Shown here one piece after another: positions 53,394-64,000 of a stretch of DNA of 64,000 nt. Within the stretch, counting starts at the first letter, position 1; the number at the start of each line of letters is the position of its first letter. The notes under the pieces were generated by a model. That model saw only the letters and a list, made by a program, of their open reading frames with translations, made no database searches and was not told where the DNA came from. This DNA comes from Chaenocephalus aceratus (taxonomy: Eukaryota; Chordata; Actinopteri; Perciformes; Channichthyidae). Both the position numbers and the translations under genes were made by a program. The stretch is from positions 25,223,642 through 25,287,641 of the forward strand of contig CM043791.1 in assembly GCA_023974075.1 (NCBI GenBank), in the 5' to 3' direction.

Positions 53394-56300
53394 CCACATA
53401 TATATATTAATAGAGCAGCTTTAACTAATCTAATCATGTTCATTCGTTACACATTTTTTCCAATCACTAAAGTGAAAATCAGCTCAACAAATCAACTGAC
53501 ATGGAGACAAATGCTGCCAAACTATGAGATAATCCTTAGAGGCATGAGGAGTTTTGCCACATGGCCCTGATATGCTCAATCAGAGCTGTTAATGAGTGTT
53601 GACCATGGGGCAGCTGTCACATGAAAAACCTCATAGAGAAAAAATAGCTTTTATACATTTCAAAGAATGAAAAGAACAAAGCAGCAGCGTGCTTTTTCCT
53701 CTCAATATTTGACGACATCCTCAGCCTTTCTCTGGGTTTAAGCCCTTAGCCCATTGTTTCCTGCTAAAGAAGTAAATCTTTGAAGCAGCTATAATCAATA
53801 TTTTCTATAACAACAGACTGATGATTTACAAGCGGCAGGACAGAGAACGTGGGATTGACTCAAAAGTTCATGACCCATGTTCATTTCAAAGATGAGTTGT
53901 GGATTATTTGAACAGATTTGGACAATAATAATAAATTGCCTAAAATCCAAAGTAAGCAACAGGTTTTGCCTCCACAGACCATTTTTGTTAAGATCAGCTA
54001 ATTCTTGGCTTGTCTTCTCGTGGGATGTGTTGCCAGTAATAAAAGTATATAACATCACCACTCTTATCCTTTCAAAAAGTGCCAATTTCCTTGGTTGCCA
54101 TCTGTTACAGTATATTATAACTGGCATCATCAAAGTGCCCAGTACAATACTGTGTAACATTTCATTTTCATGTAAAATCTTCAAAGTCAAGATGAAAGCT
54201 TTCTACACAGAATTACATGTGAACATGCGCCTGCGTTTCAAAGCCTTGCCAGATGACTCTTATTATCAATACCACGTGGCACAGAGCGCTTCATTTGGAA
54301 TAAAACACTCAAAACACACACTTTGTATTCTGTATTGCATTGGCAGGCAGTAATACCAGCATTAGCATATGAAAGACAGCAGCTGGAAGGTGTAGCTGTC
54401 ACTGTTGTTGCTGCTTGTTACTTGTTGTGTTATCCATTCTGATGGCAGCTCCTCTGTTCTTGCTAACCTTCACCTCGCTAACTTGCGTTGTTGCACTCCC
54501 TCCTGTCTGTCTGTGTGTCTCCTTCTGTCTGTCATTCAAAGTCCTTTTTTTCCTACCCTTCCTGTATGACTAATCACATCCCTGAGGGAACGTAGGGGAC
54601 ATACAGCGTGGATAATCATTAAACACAGCTTGGACCAAAATGGCATAAACATGACTTGTTTACCATATTTAGTTTTTCTTGGTGACATTTTAACATTTTC
54701 TGGAAATAATATATAATTATTTTCATAGTTCCCCCTGATCGAGGAATCTCTGCATTGATTTTAAACTTGAAACAGCTGAAGAGGCTTTTTTTTGTACTCT
54801 GGTAGTTTTTCCTCAGAAGAATGTGAGTTATGGTGTAAGAAGAGATACAGTAGATCACTTATCACAGGCTGTAAATTGAGTTGAAAGACAGAGCTGCCCT
54901 CGGCAAAGAACACTTTATCTCAGATAGCAAGCAGGGTGCAACCTACAAACTGAACTCCCTCCTCTTGTCTGTCTCTCTCCTTCCCTTACTTAAAGATGTA
55001 AATGTTCAAACGGACTAATTCTTTTAAAGACCATGAAAGACCCGCCTACGCCCTCCTTGCTAATTGATGGCCTCGCATTGCAGCATGAAAGCTACATGAG
55101 CCTTGCTTGGGACTCTCATTAGCGGTATCTACACCACAGTTTGGTCCATTAAAATTACATTACAGACATCTTAGACACACCTTACTGATCCCATTTCAGT
55201 CTAATTATGTGTATGTTAAATGTAATTTACAGTACACGGAAACGATCTGAATGATCTTGTTGCACCAACAAAGTGCCCCCGCTGTTTTTTAGATGGTCAG
55301 ATTCGAGTCTTTCCCCTGGGAGAGCCAGTCTGGCATTTGACTAGAGCAACATAACAAAGTGACTTGACAGCATTTCCAGGGAGAGCTGGGACCGTGGCTG
55401 CTTTTAAAAAATAACATCTATGTTGTTCTGTCTGCACCTTTAACCTGCTGGAGCTGCTTGGAAACAGATGGATGTACAGTATAAACGTGGGTGAAGATGC
55501 ATTTAGCTGTTGGAGGGAAATAACCCATACCTCTGTTAAAGCAGCATTCATTTCTTTGAACACTGTGGGACTACTTTAACCTCAACATATGTTCGCTATA
55601 TGAAACATTAGCAAAAACTTTGGTAATGCAGATACTTTTGTAAATATATAAATCAATTATGTTCTCTCCTTTAGCTTTGCTCTAGATGCTTAATGTTCCA
55701 CTGTGCTAGCTCGTCGCTAACTATGTCTGCCTGCTATTTGGTGCATAGTGGAAACACGGTTGATGACAACAGTGAATGTGAGTGCGGCCAATTAAAAAAC
55801 AACAACAAAGGGTTATAATTCTCTGTGGGATGTCACTTAGCGCGAGCTAACTCAATTTAGATTTAAAGACACCTTGGATCACTCCAGCATCATATTTTTG
55901 TTTTGTAGTCGGTCCAATAAATCAACAAAATGAATGAATATGATAATGTAAAGAAGTAATTGCTTTCCTTATCTTTTCCAAATTATCCACACCAGTGTTG
56001 TCAAAGGACTAAGTGGCAACAACTCCAACGCTCACACATAGTCTTAGGGACATGCTGGACAGTAGCTTCCTCTCATCCAGCTGACTTTGATAAACACAAC
56101 AAGGAGGAAATGAAAATAATCATGTCACTAACTTGATGTTCTGTTCTGCTGTGTTCTCAAAATGTCACTCCTTTACGCTTCGTTGGGTTTAACACAAACG
56201 CAGATGCAACAGGAGGGCACCAGGGACACCTCTACAGGAATAGACTGTCCTCAACAGGCAGGAGCCAACCTTCTCTTCGGGGCTGTTTGAGCAATGTTTG

Positions 56301-59108
56301 CATCAGTGCTAAACCTGGAGATAGAGTGCCGGTGTACACCACATTAATCATAGAAGCAAAGAATAATAGAAAAATGCTCAAAGGTGTTAATTAGGAATGC
56401 AGAGATACCAGTTTAGTCACACATGAGCTGCTTTGGAACAAGAGGACCCAGAGTGATGATCATTTAACTTTCCAGATATCCATGTCTGATGGAGTCAGTT
56501 AACTCATACATGGGAGGATGATATGCACACCAGCTGAAGAGCTCTCTCAGTGCAACAAGAGACTTGTTTCCATGGCTTTTTTAAATATTCAGTGGTGGAG
56601 ATGATGGCACAAGTTCAAGAGACAAAAAAAGGCAGAATATATTGTATGTTTTTCACAGTAACTGGGGATCAGTAGAGAGTAATATATGTAGGGAAATAGA
56701 GAGAGATTGTTTTAATTGTTTAACAGATCCTTAGTTAAACTCAGAGGTCTCCTTCCCTTCTTGTGTATTCACCTCTCAGCTCCATTCATCTGAGCAGCAG
56801 CAGGGCCATGGGGTCCCATTTTATAATCTCCTATAGAGCACAATGAGATACAGTCACTATAATCCAAAGCTTTTCAGGAAAAACAACAGCCATACAAATA
56901 TAGGATTATGTTGTTCCACACTACCGGTTCAGGGACAGGAATATCTGTCGCTCCTTCTCCCTTCCTTTTTTTTTGTAATCCCCTCTCCGCTCACTTTTTC
57001 TGTCTTTCTCTCTTCCAGCCTTCCTCTCCCTCCCTCTTTATCTAAATCTCATAAACAGCTTTAGTTCTTATCAGGGTGGAATCAGACAGAAAGGGCTCTA
57101 TTTGGAGGCTAAAGAGCAAAGTTGTTTACAATACATTAGTATATACAGGTATATTGCACTATAGTAAAGGAGAGAGAGCGACGGAGAGCCTATCGTTTCT
57201 CAAGGTGTGGAGACTGCTTTTCTACTTGCATTGAAAAGCAATCCAGTCTATGCATCCACCACTCTGCCACACTCTGGTTCAGTATACATCACATGGATTA
57301 GACACAGACACAAGCACAGATGCATGCCTTTAGCTTAACATATTTGAGCAGCACTGCTGGATATTTAGCCCAAGTGAAATGGGATTTAAACTTGTACTGT
57401 CTGCCCAATTCCTGGTTTTATGTGTGCGTGGCTTGTTCATCTCTGTAAAGCCTTACAAGAAGGAGGCAATTGTTTTTAAACTCCTTGTGAACATGGTCTG
57501 CTGAACAAAAAGTCTGTCCAGGCTGGATTTTCTTCAACACAACATTCATACAGGTTTTAAATGGCCTGATAGGCAGACGACATCCCATCCATACAGATGT
57601 ATGTATATAACCCCATAGAGGCATCACTGTGCAAAGCACGGCCACTGCAGGCGATTCAGTCCGTTTGTATACGCTGCCAGTGGGACTACACTGCAGTCAT
57701 TCATCTGTCTCACCCCTCCCTCACCCTTCCTTTGCCACCTGCTTCCTCTTTCCCCCTCACCTCTTTCACCTGACCTCCTCATTTCCCCCTGATGACACCT
57801 ACTGATGATTAATGATAACCCATGCTGGCTATTGGCTGCAATTTGGGAGCATTTTATATGAGGCAGCAGGGATCATAGACACTCTCTTTCTCTTTTCCCA
57901 GTTGTCCTCTTTTACTCAACTGACTCCAGCTTACTGAGGAGAAAGACACCAGAGGGAGCTAAGATGAAAGACACTTTAGAGAGGAGAAACCCAGTGAGCC
58001 CACATTCCCTGCTACTAATAGCACTATTTTTGAAGACGAATCAGCTCCAAGCATGAGTAGGAGGAAGCAGACGAGATTGCAAGTTATAAATGTCATCTTG
58101 TGGAAATATATTATTCTTTTTATTGCTTTTGGCCTAGTTTAAAATCCTGAACGTATCTTTTGAAGAGGAAACACACTTTTAGGTAAAAGTGTGTCTCTTA
58201 AAGCACTCTGTGAAAAGAAAATGACTTGTTATGCAACACAGAGAAGCACAAGCTGCAACAGAGGAGTTGTTTTTAGAGTCACTATTTAACTATGTGTGTG
58301 ATTTTAGGGCCCTCTAGTGGTCAGGTCTCATTTTACCAAAAATGGCATGAAAATGGCACAGTGAGATGTAATGTTACACTGCTAAAATGCATTTACTATA
58401 TCACAGATGAATGATGTGGTCATTTTTGACTATTTGTTATGATGAGTTGTATTTAAAGCCCAGGTGTTAGACTGATATGTTGGGAGATGCGAATACAATT
58501 TTGATTGGGTCATCTACCTTGTAAAGTCACACACTATAACAATCAATAATATCTCAAAGACCTGAGGACAGTAACACATCACTAATTGCCTTTTTATGTT
58601 TTGTTGATATTTCTGACAATTAACTGTTTCCACTAGACATATGCTTCTTTATTGGTGCACTATCAAATTGAATGCTGTGTAACAGTATAATATAATGATT
58701 ATATAACCTAGTTCGGATACTTCTTATTGTCTGATCTGCCTTCCCTATCCTAATTTTGAACTATTCTTGTAGCTAAAGCCTGCAGCTTATTAATGTGTTC
58801 TCATGATAAACAGATTGTTCGTTAATGTCAGCAAATTTGGAAAAATACCCATCTCATGTTCCCAGAGTCCTTAGTGACATTTCACATACGCACATTTCAG
58901 TAAAAAACAAAACAAATATAGAATCTTGAGCCAGTGAGTCTTCTTTATCTTTAATTTATTTAAGTGTACTTTTTATTTGTTTTTTAGATTTTGACATTTA
59001 GGTTTGATTTTTTTGAGCTGGCTTTATCTAAAGATATTCCGTCCACATTGTGAATGTGATGCATGATGAAGGTCTATTGCCAAAATGATGTGTAAATTAA
59101 GGGCGGGA
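52707..59108. other. Intergenic DNA; possible conserved patches, no gene seen
   Basis: The longest stretch with few repeats: a CA array at 53357-53391 and pyrimidine-rich DNA at 56960-57050 and 57700-57790. At 53795-54353 both strands carry unusually long open frames (158 codons plus, 131 codons minus) without resemblance to any family, possibly a low-stop conserved non-coding element. No exon recognised. Confidence 0.4.
53357..53391. repeat. (CA)n microsatellite
   Basis: About 17 perfect units. Confidence 0.95.
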
Positions 59109-59893
59109 CCAACCCTCTGGAGTCGGTGGACGCGCCGGCGCGTCCAGGTGCGCATCATTTTACATAATTAATCATATATTTTCGATTATAAGGAGTAGAA
59201 ATATGATTCAGATATCCCCGGAATCGCTGGAAGAGTAGCTTTCCAGCGGTATCTCCTGTGAGACTGTGACCAGGGCACAACAGCCAATATGGCCGCTCAA
59301 AGCAGGTTGACTCTACACTGTGTGGGATTGGTGAATTCGTGTGTCCGTCAAGGAAATCTTGGCCGGCAGCCATCATGGTCTGAAATGACCAATGGACATC
59401 GAGAAATCACTAAGGTCCTACCCACCAAGTAAACAAAACATAAACCACGTGTCTCCCATCAGTTTACGTCTGTAAGGAGGGAGAGAGAGAGACAGAGAAA
59501 ATGGCTAAAAAAAACGTTACAGTTGCCGACTTCGCTAGAGATTTTTTTCGCTAGCAGCAGTGAAGATAGAGCCTCGGAACCTGAAGTCTCGATTCTTCTG
59601 AAGAAGAAGAACACAAAGACAACAACAAGGATCAATTTGGACATGGGCAAGTGTAAATATTACAGTAATAGTGTACTGGCAATGTGTGGGAATACCGCGA
59701 AAATGAACAATAGGTTTATTGATATATTTTTTTTATCGATAGTCATGAACTTTTTATTGGGACAAAATAGACTCCATTAGAAAACGTTTACTCTGTGTTA
59801 ACGTTATTTTGGTATGTAAAAGTGAGATTACATGTGTAGATGATTAAATTAATTGGTGTCTGTGATTTTATACTGAATGTAAAGTAACTGGAA

Positions 59894-60174
<281 letters not shown>

Positions 60175-60620
60175 ATAGAGAGAGACTCCTTCTCCAACCT
60201 CCAAACTTTATTTTTATGTGTGCATTGTTATTTGTGCTTGAGCAACATTTACTTGAACTTTATTTCATTGAAATTAGTTGTAATTATTGTCCTACATTTT
60301 AATTTGTTTCACAAGAGATGTTTCACAGCTGCCGGTGTTCCGGTTTAACTGGTTCCCCGATCAACTGGTTGACAGATGTGGAGGCGTGGCCTTTCGACTG
60401 AAATACACATTTCGATCGCTTCTTCTGTCGTTTACATACATCTTTTGGTATATATTTGGCTGGATAGGAACACTTTGATGCACATCAGTACCAGTGTGTG
60501 AGGTTGTGGTTACGATGGCGATATCCGGACGCGAACAGCGAGGACTACAAAAAGAAAAAACGAGTTGACTGGGGATGGGGATGTCTGTTCAAAACATGCG
60601 AGCTCCAATAAATCATTTAT

Positions 60621-60985
60621 ACCAGCTATTGTTGGCAGGACTTATTACTGAATATCGTTCTTAATGTGATACCAAGTCCATCTGAGACCTGTGTACACCT
60701 TCAGACAGCCTCCAAGTTGAAGCACATGTTCTTTACTCACAGTTTTGAAGCAGCGTGGAGAAGTCTTCAGCTGTGTTTAAACTGTGATCCGCTCGAATAC
60801 ATCCTTAAAACCAGCTATTGTTGCCCGAATTATATCACTGAATATCGTTCCTAATGTGATACCCAAGTCCATCTGAGACCTGTGTACACCTTCAGACAGC
60901 CTCCCAGTGAAGCGTACGTTGTTTACTCAGAGTTTGAAAGCAGCGTGGAGAAGTTTCAGCTGTGTTAAACTGTGATCCTCTCAGG
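60621..60985. repeat. Tandem duplication with 189-bp period
   Basis: ACCAGCTATTGTTG starts at 60621 and again at 60810. Both copies continue through TCTGAGACCTGTGTACACC and GCAGCGTGGAGAAG to AAACTGTGATCC. They differ by scattered substitutions and small indels, so the duplication is not very recent. Confidence 0.9.
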
Positions 60986-61904
60986 TAAACTGTGATCCGC
61001 CCAGATTAAACTGTGTTACATCTCTGTGGCTATCTACCAGCGATCATGTTTAATATGAAAGACACCACACATACATCCCTTATAAAAACGCCATTCTGTA
61101 GCACTCATCCAGATAAGATGTGACTGTTAACTCGTTTGCAAAGATAGCAGCAGAAAATGTCATTGCTGCCACAGCAGCCCATGCACCATCACCCCCATCT
61201 TCACAGCAGCCAGACGCACTGTGTTGGAAGACAGACAAAGACCTTGACACTGTCTTGACATTTATAATGAATAGTGGTTGAAAGTTCTGATGTTCAATAT
61301 TGTAAATAGTTAGATTTTCCAGTTTCTTATATTTATATAAATAGTTGGTGAAAAAAACATATTTATAATTTAAATTGTTGGTTGAAAAAATAGGTTGAAT
61401 GCTCAATTTGTATTTGTTACACATCACATGAACCTTGGTATGTAATATGAAGTCATTATACAGTCCTATTGTATCTCAGTCCCTGCTGTGGTGAAAGTAG
61501 GAGTGATAAACACCTGTTTTACTCAAATTCGATTTAATTTTAGGACATGAATAACACCATTTATATACAGTGTAAGTCAAATATTTCACTGCTTTGTGAT
61601 CCTAAGGACTTTGGTAACCAAATCTAAAACACCAAACAATTCGATCACATGCGTTACATTTGTATTTTCACAAGAGTTTTGAAGATTTTCGAAAATCGGA
61701 TGTCAAATGTTAAGCTTTTGAGCTACTTATCTCATCAAACAGTGCTCTAAGGTGAGTAATATGCATATATAGCAAGACCAGAGATTGTCCTGAACATTTT
61801 GATATGTAACACATGGGGTGCCATGTTAGAAGAAATACATTTAAAGGGTGATTTAAGAAAACATCTAAAAATCGAGAAAATACCCTTAGACTCCAGAGGG
61901 TTAA

Positions 61905-62542
61905 CATTCAAAGCATGTAGACTGAAAAGGAGTCCAGATGTTGTCTCTATTGGTTCAACAAAATGAGGTTGATGAGGGTTAGGGATTCCCTTCTGTTACT
62001 TGTCATCAGTATTCTTCTCAGCAGATTACCTTGTAAAAAGCAATACACAGGTTGCAATGTGTGTGTTACACCACTAAGTGGCGCTGTGTCTTTACATGTT
62101 AGCTCTCTTTATGCCACAAGAGTCAAGTGAGGACATCTAATCCTTCTCCTCTCTCATGAGGTAAACCAGCCTGTCCTCCTACAAAAAACGACCATATTGG
62201 TCGATTGTTCAGCAGCTAAATACGACCCAGAGTCACGTTTTAAAGTGTAGCCCCTCTAGTGGTCGTGTAAGAAACAAACATGCTCTTGTCGATTGCAAAC
62301 GCTCCGGAGGGTCATTTATTCACAAATAACCCTCTCTGGAAAATCCTAAATTGTGGAATAGTTTGGCCATTAAAATGCTTTTTTATTAGATTTCTAGCGA
62401 GAAGTGTATATTGCACTTTTATAATCTACGTCCAGTGGATGTGTAGGATCTACAGTTTGATAGATATACGAAGATGATTTGAGGTCTCGCCAGGAGAACG
62501 TGTATATGGATATATGTATATGTATATATGTATATATATATA

Positions 62543-62577
<35 letters not shown>

Positions 62578-63462
62578 ATCTATATATGAGGCAACTTCAT
62601 GTAAAGTTAGCGTGGGTGTGAAAACAGTATTTCCGGTCTCGAAGTTTTCATAATAAAACCGGAAGTATTCCCCACACTGTCAAATGATTACACAGTGATA
62701 TCTCCATTACTCATCCACTAAAAAACATCAGTTTATTCTTGTTAATTACACAATATTGATTGGTTTAAATTGTGTACAATGCTTTTTGTGTTTTAACCTT
62801 CGATTCGGAGAAACAAATTGTTTTTTTCGGAGTTTTAGACACTACAGAGTTTCCGAAGACACTACACTAACCAGAATCCCCAGCTATCGTTTGGGACTAC
62901 AACATCCGCCTTGCTTTACAAACCCCGTGATTAGCCCTCAAGCTCTGTGATTGGATGTTGGAGTGGCAGTGCGACAAGGTTACGCCGAGTGTCAAACAGC
63001 TCTTTGAAAGGGAATGGAACCACGCCAGACTATCCAAAACTGGACTTGGACGGGTCCAGCCCAGCCCTCCCCCCCCAGAATTACACATGCTGGCTATTGT
63101 GTGTTTCGCAACATGTTCTATGGCACATCTCTACTGGGAATTGTAGTTTTAAAAGACGTTTTCGTATTTCCCACAATTAGAAGTTGCCAGTATTAAACTG
63201 TATACATCCCTGGAGGTTTAGGGGATTACGAAACACATTGGTGTTATCAAATATAAAACATATAATTAATACATGGGTGAAAATTGCTTGTGTCCATAAT
63301 GGGCAGCATTAATATACCCACATGACAGCTAAGGTCAGAAGAGCTTTATTTAACAGCTGGTCTTATGTCTGTGACCCCTCCTATTGTTAATTGATAAGCC
63401 TGAAACATGCACTTGTCAAAGTTCAGATGCACATTAGCAAATAGGCAGTAGCCATCGATCAT
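61905..63462. other. Intergenic DNA with TATATG repeat and a GC-richer patch
   Basis: Holds the TATATG array (62505-62590). A base-balanced, CpG-containing patch at about 62860-63180 could be an old promoter or exon; a 63-codon frame (62955-63146, QCDKVTPSVKQLFEREWNHA) is not recognised. Otherwise nothing. Confidence 0.4.
62505..62590. repeat. (TATATG)n / (TA)n repeat
   Basis: Imperfect GTATAT units with a central (AT)n run. Confidence 0.9.
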
Positions 63463-63530
63463 CTTAAGATAAGATACTTTATTGATCCCAAGTTGGGAAA
63501 TGTTTTTGTTACAGCAGCATGTACTACTTT
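63463..63530 (-). repeat. LINE 3' tail fragment with (ATCTT)n
   Basis: The plus strand reads CTTAAGATAAGATACTTTAT, then TGATCCCAAGTTGGGAAAT and TTACAGCAGCATG. On the minus strand this is AATAAAGTATCTTATCTTAAG, the same 3' terminus as the plus-strand fragment ending at 40692. Only about 65 bp are clearly shared. Confidence 0.6.
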
Positions 63531-64000
63531 GTTCTACTCCACTACAATTCAGAGGTTAACCTGGTATTTTTACTCTACTACATTTATTTTTGTTACTTTG
63601 CAGATTCTGATTAATGATGTGAAATATAAACAACCCTTAAATTCAGACTATAGTTACACCTGAGTAAAATTCAGCCTTATCAGTTTGTCTGTTTTGCACA
63701 TCCTCCTGTTAATATCTTTCGACGTCCTGCACTAAAACTGTTTTATTGTAGAGATCACTACAGCATCTTCTTGATATTTTCTATTCTATAGTTCTATCAT
63801 TGACCCCTATTTTGTATGTAGGCTACTCTTAATATTTAAATGTTTTCATCAAATATAACTTATTCAACAAACTAAATTCAATAACGTGCTTTAACCACTA
63901 GGAGGTGCGGTTTAAAAAACTAGTGGTCTAGTTAATAAAACATAATAATATCAAACATAATATGACTATTCACTTTATTGTGAAATTAAAACAGAACGGT
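63531..64000. other. AT-rich DNA to the window end, no gene seen
   Basis: No feature recognised. Confidence 0.5.

Noticed and set aside
53877..54353. 158-codon plus-strand ORF as a host gene
   Set aside because: No domain, signal or family likeness, and a comparable antisense frame exists; listed only as a possible conserved element.
61080..61427. 115-codon minus-strand ORF
   Set aside because: AT-rich, low-complexity, no motif; the plus strand has the more protein-like piece, which is itself not identified.

Overview
The window looks like teleost fish nuclear DNA. It contains Rex1-type and L2-type LINEs, an RTE/Rex3-like LINE tail, a Tc1 transposon with long IR/DR termini, a tRNA-derived SINE sharing its 3' tail with an L2 element, short piggyBac-like and hAT-like elements, a Ty3/Gypsy-like LTR element, and a very high density of long (TG)n/(CA)n microsatellites. 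I found no convincing host protein-coding exon, so it is probably intergenic or deep intronic. All recognisable coding sequence belongs to mobile elements, and nearly all of it is broken.

Layout. 1-218: LINE 3' end. 2570-4285: 5'-truncated Rex1-like LINE whose reverse transcriptase has lost a catalytic aspartate. 6805-10796: a complete, very young LTR element on the minus strand, with 386-bp LTRs differing at one position and the 5-bp target duplication TGTCT. It has no pol gene, only a long proline-rich tandem-repeat ORF. 10.8-28.1 kb: mostly unique AT-rich DNA with many dinucleotide arrays and an L2 fragment at 21.1-21.8 kb. 28158-29761: full-length Tc1 element with a twice-frameshifted transposase. 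31.05 and 38.17 kb: two short non-autonomous DNA transposons. 36.85-37.04 kb: tRNA-derived SINE. 40.2-42.8 kb: long L2 LINE with two other repeats inserted in its 3' region. 50.86-51.36 kb: CpG-rich patch that may be a promoter or first exon. 59.11-61.90 kb: a 2.8-kb stretch bounded by CCCTCTGGAGTC inverted repeats, with a long TG array and a 189-bp duplication inside. 62.5-64 kb: TATATG repeat, GC-richer unique DNA and a LINE tail fragment.

The most interesting object is the LTR element. Eleven bases starting 1 nt inside its 5' LTR are perfectly complementary to an 11-nt segment within the LTR, and that segment lies 30 nt downstream of a TATA-like box. This is the arrangement expected of the self-priming Tf1/sushi group of Ty3/Gypsy elements. 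The first AUG downstream of the inferred start lies inside this primer-binding site. The element therefore appears to be a recently moved, non-autonomous passenger that relies on a pol-bearing relative, while carrying a large proline-rich repeat protein whose role I cannot name.

Mobile elements do not form pathways together, but two relations are visible. The SINE at 36.8 kb and the L2 at 40.2 kb share a 3' tail, as expected if the L2 machinery moved the SINE. The L2 3' region records successive insertions that allow relative dating.
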